Assembly (NCBI RefSeq): GCF_032670585.1
Contig: NZ_JAVQHL010000001.1
Coordinates: forward strand, 1,445,307-1,509,306
Direction: 5' to 3'
DNA: 64,000 nucleotides
Source: Ostreiculturibacter nitratireducens
Lineage (GTDB): Bacteria > Pseudomonadota > Alphaproteobacteria > Rhodobacterales > Rhodobacteraceae
The position numbers were made by a program, and so were the translations under genes. Every line of letters begins with the position of its first letter. The first letter of the stretch is position 1. This document shows positions 35,932 through 44,189 of the stretch, piece after piece. The notes under the pieces are model-generated. The model had not been told where the DNA came from, made no database searches, and saw only the letters and a list, made by a program, of their open reading frames with translations.

Positions 35932-36735
35932 ATGACCGCGACGACCACCGACTCCGCTCTGGAAATCCGCGGCATCACCAAGGCGTTCGACCTCGGCGGA
36001 GGCCGCAGCGTGACGGCGGTCAAGGACATCAACTTCGCGGTCGAGCGCAATTCGATTTGCGTGTTGCTCGGCCCGTCCGGTTGCGGCAAGTCAACGATCC
36101 TGAGGATGATGGCGGGCCTCGAAACCCCGACGTCGGGCGAAATCTTCATCGGCGGCCGAACAGTCGACGGCCCCGGACGCGACCGCGGGATGGTTTTCCA
36201 GGCCTACACCTCGTTCGACTGGCTCACCGTCCGGAAGAACGTCGAGTTTGGCATGGATATCAACGGGGTCGCCCCAGCCGAGCGGCGCGAGAGGGCGGAC
36301 CGTTTCATCAAACTTGTCGGCCTCGGCAAGTTTGCAGACGCCTACCCCTCGCAGCTCTCTGGCGGCATGCGCCAAAGGGTGGCCATCGCCAGAACGCTGG
36401 CGAATGATCCCGAAGTGCTTCTGATGGACGAGCCTTTCGGGGCGCTCGACGCCGAGACACGGTGGCTGATGCAGGAACTCATGATCGATGTCGCGGAGAA
36501 GACGAACACCACGATGGTCATCGTCACTCACGACCTCGAAGAAGCGATCTTTCTGGCCGACAAGATTGTGTTTCTGTCCAGCCATCCAGGCCGGGTGAAA
36601 GAAGAGATCGTGCCGGCGTTCAAGCAGGGCCATCGGATCGGCGACAAGGAACGCGCGGTGAAACTCGACGGCTACGCCGAGCTTGAGTCGCACCTGATGC
36701 GGCTGATGCGGGAAGAGGGGCGTGGCGCGGAATGA
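35932..36735 (+). CDS. ABC transporter ATPase (SsuB/TauB family)
   Basis: A 267-residue ATPase. Walker A GPSGCGKST, signature LSGGMRQRVAIARTL, Walker B VLLMDEPFGALD and the switch histidine in IVTHDLEEA are all intact, so it should be active. It energises the permease encoded 2 nt upstream. Its stop overlaps the first SDR start (ATGA), tying uptake to catabolism. Confidence 0.94.
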   Translation: MTATTTDSALEIRGITKAFDLGGGRSVTAVKDINFAVERNSICVLLGPSGCGKSTILRMMAGLETPTSGEIFIGGRTVDGPGRDRGMVFQAYTSFDWLTVRKNVEFGMDINGVAPAERRERADRFIKLVGLGKFADAYPSQLSGGMRQRVAIARTLANDPEVLLMDEPFGALDAETRWLMQELMIDVAEKTNTTMVIVTHDLEEAIFLADKIVFLSSHPGRVKEEIVPAFKQGHRIGDKERAVKLDGYAELESHLMRLMREEGRGAE

Positions 36736-37499
36736 GTGTAAGCTTCGATTTCACCGGCAAGACGGTGCTGGTGACCGGTGCGTCGAGTGGCATTGGCCAT
36801 GGCGTGGCTGAGGGCTTTGCCCGCGCCGGGGCGGACCTGATCATTCTGTCGGATACGCAGGCGATCCATGACGCGGCCCAGCGGATGCCGGGCAAGGTCC
36901 GCGCGATCCAGTGCGACATCGCCAATGCCGCGATGGTCACGGAAAGGCTCGCCGGGATCGACCGGGTCGATGTGCTTGTCAACAACGCAGGGCTCGAGCG
37001 CCCCACCCCGCTCACCGGCGAAAACCCGGCGGGCAACGCGACCTTCGAACGCATCGTCGCGATCAACGTCACCGGCACGCAGAACGTGACCGACACGTTG
37101 GTGACACGTATTCCAGACGGCGGACGCATCATCCTCACCGCCTCGATCTGGGCGCGCACCGCCGTGCCCGGGTTTTCGGCCTATGTGGCCAGCAAGCATG
37201 CGCTGGTCGGATTGGCGCGGACCTGGGCACAGGAGCTGGGGCCGCGCGGCATCCGGGTGAACGCCGTCTGCCCGGGCTGGGTCAAGACCGGCCCGGCGAT
37301 GAACTCGCTACGCGAACTGGCGAAGGCCAGTGGGCGCAGCGAGGCCGACGTCGAGGCCGAGATCATGTCCGCGCAGGCGATCGACGGCCTTATGGAACCG
37401 GCCGACATGGCCGACATCTACATGTTCCTCGCCTCGTCGGGCGGGGCCAACATCACCGGCCAGGCGATCAACGTCGACCGCGGCGAGGTTATGTCATGA
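36732..37499 (+). CDS. Short-chain dehydrogenase/reductase, first of a pair
   Basis: A 255-residue classical SDR. The cofactor motif is TGASSGIG (residues 15-22), NNAG is present, and the catalytic Ser/Tyr/Lys are in TASIWARTAVPGFSAYVASK. The acidic residue expected for NAD preference appears at the end of strand 2 (LSD). It is coupled to the ATPase upstream and to a second SDR downstream by ATGA overlaps. The substrate is unknown; it may oxidise an alcohol of the imported compound. Confidence 0.9.
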   Translation: MSVSFDFTGKTVLVTGASSGIGHGVAEGFARAGADLIILSDTQAIHDAAQRMPGKVRAIQCDIANAAMVTERLAGIDRVDVLVNNAGLERPTPLTGENPAGNATFERIVAINVTGTQNVTDTLVTRIPDGGRIILTASIWARTAVPGFSAYVASKHALVGLARTWAQELGPRGIRVNAVCPGWVKTGPAMNSLRELAKASGRSEADVEAEIMSAQAIDGLMEPADMADIYMFLASSGGANITGQAINVDRGEVMS

Positions 37500-38227
37500 G
37501 CCTCGCTGGCAAGGTCGCCCTCGTCACCGGGGGCTCGCGCGGGATCGGCCGGGCGATTGCGCTGGCGCTGGCCCGGAAGAGGGCAAAGGTCGCCTTCTGC
37601 CATCCCGGCGATCCGGCCGCCGGCGCGACGCTCAGCGAGATCCAAGGCCTGTCCATGGGGATGGAACAGACCGCCGACGTGTCGGATGAAGCGGCGGTGG
37701 AGGCGTTCTTCGATGCCGCCACGGACGCGTTCGGCCCGCCGGACATCCTCGTCAACAATGCCGGCATCCTGCGCCAGAGCCCGCTCGCCAAGACCGGTGT
37801 GGAGGAGTTCGACCGGGTGATCGCGGTGAACCTGCGCGGCACCTTCCTCGCCTCGCGCGCCTTCGTGCGCCGTGCTCAGGCGGGCCGGATCATCAACATT
37901 GCCAGCGACCTCGGCATTCTCGGACGCGAGGAGATGTCGGCCTACACCGCATCGAAGGGGGCGATCATCGCGCTCACTCGGACACTGGCGCGCGAATTGG
38001 CCCCGAATATCCTGGTGAACGCCATCGCCCCCGGGTCGATCGAAACGGACATGACAAGCCCCGCGAGCATGAGCCCCGAGCAGCTTGCGAAGGACATGGC
38101 GACACCGCTCGCCCGCTTCGGCCAACCCGAAGATATCGCCGCGATGGCCTGCTTCCTCGCGGGCGCCGAGAGCAACTTCGTCACCGGCCAGTGTTTCGGC
38201 GTGAACGGTGGCAGTGTTATGACCTGA
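37496..38227 (+). CDS. Short-chain dehydrogenase/reductase, second of a pair
   Basis: A 243-residue SDR with TGGSRGIG (residues 11-18), NNAG, and the catalytic SAYTASKGA. The C-terminus CFGVNGGSVMT is typical of the FabG-like branch. It differs clearly from the preceding SDR, so it is not a simple tandem duplicate. The start overlaps the first SDR's stop. Two SDRs in one operon suggest either successive oxidations or two stereoisomers of one substrate. Confidence 0.9.
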   Translation: MSLAGKVALVTGGSRGIGRAIALALARKRAKVAFCHPGDPAAGATLSEIQGLSMGMEQTADVSDEAAVEAFFDAATDAFGPPDILVNNAGILRQSPLAKTGVEEFDRVIAVNLRGTFLASRAFVRRAQAGRIINIASDLGILGREEMSAYTASKGAIIALTRTLARELAPNILVNAIAPGSIETDMTSPASMSPEQLAKDMATPLARFGQPEDIAAMACFLAGAESNFVTGQCFGVNGGSVMT

Positions 38228-38240
38228 CAGGACCCGAAAA

Positions 38241-39206
38241 ATGACAAGCGACCCCTTCTTTCACCCCGTCTCCGGTTTGGATCTGCCCCGTTTCGCGGGC
38301 ATACCCACCTTCATGCGCCTGCCGTATGTGCCGCTCGACCACCCCCGGCTTGCCGAGGTGCAGATCGGCCTGATCGGCTCGCCCTGGGATTCGGGCACCA
38401 CCAACCGGCCGGGACCGCGCCACGGGCCGCGCCAGCTACGCGACATGTCGACGATGATCCGCGCCCAGAACGGCGCGACCGGGGTACGGCCGTTCGAGTT
38501 GGCGAACATCGCCGATCTCGGCGACGTGGCCCCGAACCCCGCCGATCTGCAGGACGCGATGGCACGGATCACCAGGTTTTTCGAACGGGTCCAGGCGGCC
38601 AGCATCCGCCCCCTGGTCGCCGGCGGCGACCACCTCAATTCGCTGCCGATCCTGCGCGCGCTGGGCAAGTCCGAACCGCTCGCGATGATCCATTTCGACA
38701 GCCACACCGATCTGTTCCACAGCTATTTCGGCGGCAACATGTATACCCACGGCACCCCCTTCCGCCGGGCCATCGAGGAGGGGCTGCTCGACCCCAAACG
38801 CGTGGTCCAGATCGGGATCCGCGGCACGACGTACGACAGCGAAGACCGCGATTTTGCCGACAGTGTCGGTGTCCGAGTGATCCCTATCGAGGAATTCCAT
38901 GCCCGTGGTCCCGAGGACGTGATGATCGAGGCGAAGGAAATCGTAAGCGAGAGGCCGACTTACGTCTCCTACGACATCGACTTCATCGATCCCGCCTTCG
39001 CCCCTGGCACCGGCACGCCCGAGGTCGGAGGCCCCAATTCATACCAGGCGCTACAGGTCGTCCGCCTGCTTGACGGGGTCGACATCGTCGGCGCAGATCT
39101 CGTCGAGGTCTCGCCTCCATTCGATCAGTCCGGCGCCACGGCGTTCCTGGGAATCTCTGTGATGTTCGAGATCCTGTGCCATATGGCTGGTGCGGTGAAC
39201 GGCTAG
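38241..39206 (+). CDS. Ureohydrolase (arginase/agmatinase/guanidinase family)
   Basis: A 321-residue binuclear-metal hydrolase. Ligand motifs are GGDH, HFDSHTDLF (canonical DAHxD with Ser for Ala) and YDIDFIDPAFAPGTGTPE. The family removes urea or ammonia from guanidino compounds (agmatine, guanidinobutyrate, guanidine). The active-site region NSYQALQ differs from typical arginases, so arginine is unlikely. It is last in the importer/SDR operon, 13 nt after the second SDR, with AGGA upstream. The context points to a guanidino- or amidino-containing substrate (inferred). Confidence 0.92.
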   Translation: MTSDPFFHPVSGLDLPRFAGIPTFMRLPYVPLDHPRLAEVQIGLIGSPWDSGTTNRPGPRHGPRQLRDMSTMIRAQNGATGVRPFELANIADLGDVAPNPADLQDAMARITRFFERVQAASIRPLVAGGDHLNSLPILRALGKSEPLAMIHFDSHTDLFHSYFGGNMYTHGTPFRRAIEEGLLDPKRVVQIGIRGTTYDSEDRDFADSVGVRVIPIEEFHARGPEDVMIEAKEIVSERPTYVSYDIDFIDPAFAPGTGTPEVGGPNSYQALQVVRLLDGVDIVGADLVEVSPPFDQSGATAFLGISVMFEILCHMAGAVNG

Positions 39207-39304
39207 ACGGACGGGAGCTGTCCAGACGGTGGTGTCAGACTAGGCTCAGGACCTATTGATCTCGCGCTTGCGGCATGATTCAGGCTCCGCAATGAGGCCT
39301 GAGC

Positions 39305-40103
39305 ATGAGCAACCTTTTCTGGCTGACGGACGCGCAGATGGCGCGCCTTCAACCGTTCGTCGGGCAATCGATCCACCGGATCGATTGCTGATCCGCCTCA
39401 CTCCCCAAGAGCCATGGCAAGCCACGCGTCGACGACCGGCGTGTCCTGAGCGGCATAATCTTCATCAATCGCAATGGCTTGCGCTGGTGCGACGCGCCCA
39501 GGGAATATGGACCGTCGAAGACGCTCTACAACCGCTGGAAGCGTTGGGGCGACATGGGGGTCTTTGCCCGGATGATGGAAGGTCTGGCCGCCGAGGGCGC
39601 CGAGCAGGAGACCGTCACGACCGACGCGACCTACCTGAAAGCGCACCGCACGGCTTCGAACCTGCGGGCGAAAAAGGGAGATGCGGGTGTCTGATCGGGC
39701 GCACGAAGGGAGGGCTGAACACCAAGCTGCATGCGGTCACGGATGCGAAGGGCCGCCCTCTGCGTTTCTTCATGACGGCGGGCCAGGTCAGCGACCATAC
39801 TGGCGCTGCCGCGCTGCTGAGTAGCCTGCCCGGGGCCGACTGGCTGCTCGCCGACCGGGGCTATGATGCAGATTGGTTCCGCGACGCCTTGAAAGACAGG
39901 GGATCAGGCCCTGCATCCCGGGCCGGAAGTCCCGCGGCAAGCCCGTCAAATATGACAAGCGCCGCTACAAACGCCGCAACCGGATCGAGATCATGTTCCG
40001 CAGGCTAAAGGATTGGCGGCGCGTGGCGACCCGTTACGACAGATGCCCAAAGGTCTTCCTGTCCGCCGTCGCTCTCGCCGCAACCGTCATGTTCCGGCTT
40101 TGA
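39305..40103 (+). pseudogene. IS5-family transposase, broken
   Basis: From ATG 39305 the protein begins MSNLFWLTDAQMARLQPF, then meets a 42-nt insertion carrying a TGA stop. After that it resumes in the same frame with LPKSHGKPRVDD and GLRWCDAPREYGP. At GAAAAAG (39669-39675) the reading must shift -1 to continue as LIGRTKGGLNTKLHAV. That site resembles the programmed frameshift of IS427-group elements. A second break near 39897, apparently a lost base, separates the part up to DYDADWFRDALKD-type sequence from the C-terminal KYDKRRYKRRNRIEIMF, RLKDWRR, TRYDRCPK. It is non-functional. Confidence 0.85.
39359..39400 (+). repeat. 42-nt palindromic insertion inside the IS5 transposase
   Basis: The 42 nt between codons for PF and LPKSHGK have no counterpart in intact IS5-family transposases. 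They contain an 11-bp perfect stem, GCAATCGATCC (39364-39374) and GGATCGATTGC (39378-39388), with a 3-nt loop. The insertion is a multiple of three, so the reading frame continues on both sides and only a TGA within it stops translation. It looks like a small palindromic mobile repeat. Confidence 0.75.
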
Positions 40104-40125
40104 AAATCAATGAGTCCGGAGCCTG

Positions 40126-40576
40126 ATGGATCGTCGCGCCCATCGGCCGCCAACCTGCGGCGGATCGCGCTCCACTTCGGGGTCCGGCCTGCTGAACTCA
40201 TGCTGCCGCAGGAGGAATTCGAAAACCATCCCAACGTCACGTCTCTGCTTTACGGCGCGGCGCAGGGCAACGTCGGTCCCGATGGGTTCGACAGCGCCTT
40301 CCTGGGACAGACGATCCCGCTTCGCCGATATCTTGGCTACTACCTGAGCTATTTCCTCTCGCATAGCTGGGAGAACTCGGTCATCTGTGCCATGGTCCGC
40401 CTCGACGAGTACGAGGGCATGGTGCGGTGCCGATCGCTCGAGCGTTCGGTCGATCCGGAAGACGGTTCACTGTTCCTGTCCAAATATAGTGGACGCGTCG
40501 CTTTTCTTGGCGGCCGCATTTTTGTCATGGAATTCCGGACGCTGGCGCGCGACGCACTGGTGGAGACTGTACTCAA
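40126..40576 (+). pseudogene. Truncated duplicate of the HTH regulator at 52886-53677
   Basis: These 451 bp match 53001-53451 with a single difference seen (G at 40537 versus A at 53412, changing Gln to Arg). The first 38 or so codons, including the first part of the helix-turn-helix, are replaced by the IS5 right end. The last 75 or so codons are replaced by an IS6 transposase fragment. No start codon with a ribosome-binding site remains. It is a very recent partial duplication in direct orientation, 12.9 kb from its source. Confidence 0.9.
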
Positions 40577-40712
40577 GCCGAACATGCGCATTACCGCCAG
40601 CCGGATGATATCCAGGCTCGTTTTGAAGTAGCGGAAGGGGCTGCGCTTCGTCATGGGCAGACGCTGTCCGGCACCTCGGCCCGACGCAAACCAAGTTCTT
40701 CTGACAAGGCCG
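40577..40712 (-). mobile_element. IS6-family fragment: right end and transposase N-terminus
   Basis: On the minus strand, ATG at 40652-40654 begins MTKRSPFRYFKTSLDIIRLA, the standard N-terminus of this IS6 group. After VM it runs straight into the antisense of the truncated regulator. The terminal motif CTTCTGACAAGGC (about 40698-40710) matches the right ends of the other copies. Only about 25 transposase residues survive. It truncates the regulator duplicate on its 3' side. Confidence 0.8.
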
Positions 40713-40745
40713 GCCAGGAAGGCGCGCGGGCGCGATGCATCTGGG

Positions 40746-40946
40746 TCAAGAGGCCGAGCCGATCCTGGCGCGGACCACGGATGCCGGGTGACGCGGCGCC
40801 TGGGAGAATACCTCTTCGACGAAGGCGAAAAAGGCAGCGCGGCGGGCCTCGCGGCGGGAGCGGAGCGCCTCGCGCTCATGTGCGGTCGGTGCTGTGTGGG
40901 CGGCGGCGGGGTGCTTCATCAGGTCGGTGTTGAAAGGCATCATCAT
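40746..40946 (-). CDS. Small hypothetical protein, 66 residues
   Basis: Not a recognised family. The ATG at 40944-40946 has a perfect AAGGAG (40954-40959) at 7-nt spacing, the best start signal in the neighbourhood. The protein is basic in the middle (HEREALRSRREARRAAFF) and alpha-helical in character, with no cysteines and no membrane segment. It is divergent from the winged-helix hydrolase gene at 41083, with a 136-nt shared upstream region. Its 3' end lies close to the IS6 fragment. Confidence 0.55.
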   Translation of the reverse strand: MMMPFNTDLMKHPAAAHTAPTAHEREALRSRREARRAAFFAFVEEVFSQAPRHPASVVRARIGSAS

Positions 40947-41082
40947 GGCTGGTCTCCTTGGCTGGTGACCCAAGATTGCCGGGCCCAGTGCCACTCCGCT
41001 TGAGGGCAGGCCTTGGAAACCCCTGCGTTTGCCCTGTGATTTTGCTGGGGACGCCGGGAAGAACTGCGATAACATCCCCGTC

Positions 41083-42279
41083 ATGCAACATCGTTTCGCC
41101 GATTGCGTCCTCGACGATGCGCGCCTGACGCTGACGCGGAGCGGCGCGCCGGTGGCGGTGGAGCCCCGGGTATTCGACCTCATCCACCTCCTGGTGCGGA
41201 ATGCTGGGGAACTCGTCACCCGCGATCGCATGATCGAAGAGGTTTGGCAGGGCCGCATCGTATCCGAAAGCGCGATTTCGGCCTGCATTGCCGCCGCGCG
41301 CAAGGCCGTGGGCGACGACGGCAAGACGCAGGCCGTCATCCGCACAGTGGCGCGACGGGGGCTGATGCTGGTGGCCGAGGTCACGGCGGTGGGGGCAGCA
41401 GCCCCCTTGCCCGAGCCATCCGCCGATGCGCCGCGCCCCGCGACCGTCCCCCGCGTGCGCTACATTGCCGGGGCGGGTGGACAGCCTATCGCCGTCTCGG
41501 TGAATGGCAGCGGTCCGCCACTCTTGCGCGTCGATGCGCCGGCCTGGGACATCGAGGTGGAATGGACCTCTCCCTACTGGCGCGATGCGACCGAGGCGCT
41601 GGCGCAGTCGTATCGCCTGGCCCGGTTCACCAGGCGCGGCTTTGGCGACGGGGGCGATGCGGCGCCGCGGGTCGACTACGAGGCGCTGGCCGACGATATC
41701 GGCTTGGTGGCGGATGCCGCGGGCTTCGAGCGCTTCGCGCTGTTCTCGCAATCAGGCGGCATCCACGCCGCGTTGCGCTTTGCCGTGCGCCACCCATCGC
41801 GTGTCAGCCGGCTGGTCATTGCAGGAGGCTACGTCGAAGGCCGATCCAGGCGCAGCGGGACGGACGTGGCGAACGACGCGTTCCGGCGCCTGGTGTCCGA
41901 GGGCTGGCGTTCCGAGGCCGAGGGGATCGGCGCCGCTTTCATGTTCGCCTATCTGCCCGAGGGTCCGCTGGACGCAATCCTTGCTGCCGCGAGGAACCTC
42001 CAGGGATCGGTCACGAAAGAGGCCGAACTGGCGCTCAGGGACGCAATCAACGCGGTGGACAACAGCGCGCTCTTGCCGCAAGTGCGCTGCCCGACGCTGA
42101 TCGTCCATGCCCGGCACGACGCGGTGCATCCGCTGTCGGAAGCCCGCAAGCTAGCCGCCGGGATCCCGAACGCCGAGCTTCTGGTGCTGGAGACGGCCAA
42201 CCACCTGCCGCTGCCCGGCAAGCCGGCATGGGATGTTTTCCTCGCCGCCTTCCGCGATTTCATGGACGCGGCGCCGTGA
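41083..42279 (+). CDS. Winged-helix regulator fused to alpha/beta hydrolase
   Basis: A 398-residue two-domain protein. Residues 1-95 form an OmpR/CadC-type winged helix (VEPRVFDLIHLLVRNAGELV, then RDRMIEEVWQGR). Residues about 125-398 form an alpha/beta hydrolase with candidate nucleophile S224 (SQSGG), Asp in ARHDAVHP and His in TANHLPLP. The nucleophile elbow lacks the usual first glycine. The hydrolase domain may sense or process an effector. There is no membrane helix, unlike CadC. ATG 41083 has no obvious ribosome-binding site; a TTG at 41029 is in frame. Confidence 0.8.
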   Translation: MQHRFADCVLDDARLTLTRSGAPVAVEPRVFDLIHLLVRNAGELVTRDRMIEEVWQGRIVSESAISACIAAARKAVGDDGKTQAVIRTVARRGLMLVAEVTAVGAAAPLPEPSADAPRPATVPRVRYIAGAGGQPIAVSVNGSGPPLLRVDAPAWDIEVEWTSPYWRDATEALAQSYRLARFTRRGFGDGGDAAPRVDYEALADDIGLVADAAGFERFALFSQSGGIHAALRFAVRHPSRVSRLVIAGGYVEGRSRRSGTDVANDAFRRLVSEGWRSEAEGIGAAFMFAYLPEGPLDAILAAARNLQGSVTKEAELALRDAINAVDNSALLPQVRCPTLIVHARHDAVHPLSEARKLAAGIPNAELLVLETANHLPLPGKPAWDVFLAAFRDFMDAAP

Positions 42280-42680
42280 TCCTGTGGCTCGCCGATTACG
42301 AACTGGACAAAGAGCCCATGACCCTGACGTGGGGCGGCGCGGCAACCGGCATCAGGGAGAATCCGTCTCGCTTTTGCGGTCGGGCTGGTGTTGGCAGGCC
42401 TTCTTGGTCGCCTCGTTCGTCAGGTGGGCCAAGTCGTGATGAACCAAGTACCGCGGCAACGCGCTGTGACCGGCGTAAACCGCAGCTCCCGGCCCGAAGC
42501 TGCCGTTCAACTGGTGTTCGCAATGCTGCGGCGCTGCCCGTCAAACCGAACCTTCAACGATAGTGCAGCATCTCGAGTCGTGTGACGGCCGCTGTGCGGG
42601 ACGAAGAGGCCGTATGCTCTGGACACACGCGACGGCTTCTCAGCGGACCAGAGTGGCCGTCGTCGCCTGCGTTCTCGTAT
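42280..42680. other. Gene-free gap between convergent genes
   Basis: 401 bases between the hydrolase stop and the methyltransferase stop. The short open frames on both strands show no family resemblance and no ribosome-binding sites. No inverted-repeat terminator with a U-run was found. It may contain decayed coding sequence, but nothing can be named. Confidence 0.45.
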
Positions 42681-43496
42681 TCAGAGTGCAGCTTCGACGA
42701 TGGCCACCGGTACAGGAACGCGAAATCCGCCCTCATCTCCAAAGTTCTCGCGCACGTTGTCCGTAATCTGTTCCTGGATGGCCCCTATGACTTCAGGCTC
42801 CTGACCCTTGATCAGTTGGGAAGCAGCTACCGTGGCAGTAAGGAAGATCTCGAACAATTCTCCAGGTTCCGAGAGCTCCCAAAATGCCGGAACGATCTCA
42901 TGCGAGACCACGCGCAACCCGGATACCTTCATCATTTCCCGTGCGCCCTCTGGTTTCGCAAATACGAAGAGATCGGGCTGTGCTGGGGCTTTGGAGAAGT
43001 CCGCATTGCCTCTGATGGCGCCAAAGACCGTTCCGAACGCTGGCGAAACATCGGGAGCTGCCCACGTAGCCATGAGAAATCGACCGTCTGGCCTTAGAAC
43101 TCTCTGGACTTCCGACAGAGCCTTCTGCTGGTCGGGAAGATGCATCATTCCAAAATTGCAGACCACCTGATCGAATGCACCATCGTCGAATGGCAGCGAT
43201 CCTGCATCTCCCTGCCGCAGATCGGCTTCAGGTGCGTTCAAAGCTGCACGGGCCAGCATCTCGTTCGAAAAATCCAGCCCCGTCACCTTTGCGCCAGCGT
43301 CGCACAGCATGGCTGTCAGAGTTCCCTGCCCACAGCACAAGTCGAGGATAGACTTGTCCCTCGGGGAGCTCCGTTCGACTAGAACCCGGGCGATAGAGTC
43401 GGTTACAGGAACGAACTTGTCGACATATGCCGACACGAGCCCTTCATTTGCCCAGCCATCGCGCTCTCGCGCGGCAAATTCACCGAAATCCTGCAT
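42681..43496 (-). CDS. Class I SAM-dependent methyltransferase
   Basis: A 271-residue methyltransferase of the UbiE/type-11 group. Motif I is LDLCCGQGTLTAML (about residues 52-65), the acidic motif II residue is in VTGLDFS, and FDQVVCNFGMMHLPD is motif IV. ARVLRPDG-type motif VI appears as VLRPDGRFL. ATG at 43494-43496 is preferred over GTG three codons earlier because AAGGGTGG has the right spacing to it. The substrate is unknown. It is the only gene between two mobile-element remnants and a gene-free gap. Confidence 0.85.
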   Translation of the reverse strand: MQDFGEFAARERDGWANEGLVSAYVDKFVPVTDSIARVLVERSSPRDKSILDLCCGQGTLTAMLCDAGAKVTGLDFSNEMLARAALNAPEADLRQGDAGSLPFDDGAFDQVVCNFGMMHLPDQQKALSEVQRVLRPDGRFLMATWAAPDVSPAFGTVFGAIRGNADFSKAPAQPDLFVFAKPEGAREMMKVSGLRVVSHEIVPAFWELSEPGELFEIFLTATVAASQLIKGQEPEVIGAIQEQITDNVRENFGDEGGFRVPVPVAIVEAAL

Positions 43497-43694
43497 CAGT
43501 TCCACCCTTGGCAGCCAGCGATCATGCCAAACTCAAGGTAGCACGAAAACGAAAGTTGATGACGGCCGCTTTCAGCCCAGTGCTGACATCTTGTCCGGCG
43601 GTCAGCGGACCGTGCCGCGCCGCGCCGAGCTTCCCGCCTGACACCGCAGAAGTCACCATTCTCCGTTCTGCCCCTGCTGCAAGCCCTTGCGGTG

Positions 43695-44142
43695 GTGCTG
43701 GCAGACCAATTCGGACCAGTCTCCGCCGGGACAGTGAAACTGCACCTTATCCCGTGCAGAGACCGCGTCATTCGGCGAGAGCGGCAGCTCGGTTGGCCTT
43801 GAAGAGTGATCTGCTGGAGAGATTGCGCTCCTGGTCGAAGCGGTTTGAGGCGGAGGCGTGGACCGCGGCGAACGTCTGCAAACTTCGCATCCGTCGAAAG
43901 CGGAGCATGACCCGCTCGCGTCGTCGGAACGGAAGGTGCGAATTCTCTGCTCTGTTGTTCGCCCATCGGCCCGTCTCCTGCCGAGTTACTCTGACAAGAC
44001 CTTCCTGATTGAATTGGCTGGAAACGGAGGCGTGAACGACGGCCTCGGGACTGGTCGAGCTACTTGAAGGGGTTGCGCTCCGTCATGAACCGACGCCACG
44101 GAGCCGCCCTGCACCCTTCAGGCAAAGCTCGTCTGACACTGC
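43695..44142 (-). mobile_element. Two nested IS6-family remnants
   Basis: The left remnant (about 43695-44003) has both element ends and the transposase C-terminal third on the minus strand (ENSHLPFRRRERV, MLRFRRMRSLQTFAAVHASA) with its centre deleted. Directly after it (about 44004-44142) is a second relic: a short C-terminal piece, then the N-terminal start codon region (ATG at 44082-44084 reading MTERNPFK) and a right end, CGTCTGACAC. Two separate copies must have inserted or recombined here. Neither can encode a transposase. Confidence 0.7.
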
Positions 44143-44189
44143 TTTGGGTCTGCCTCTCGGATGTTGCGGATCGGCAAGGGCTTTTGACA

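Larger units (their letters stand above)
39242..40126 (+). mobile_element. IS5-family (IS427-like) insertion element, inactive
   Basis: Imperfect terminal inverted repeats bracket the element: AGGCTCAGGACCTATTGAT at 39242-39260 and, reading inward from 40126, TCAGGCTCCGGACTCATTGA. Between them lies an IS5-type transposase with lesions. The right end abuts the truncated duplicate of the 52.9-kb regulator. The left end abuts the ureohydrolase downstream region, so the two flanks are unrelated. No clear target duplication is visible, which indicates rearrangement after insertion. Confidence 0.85.
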
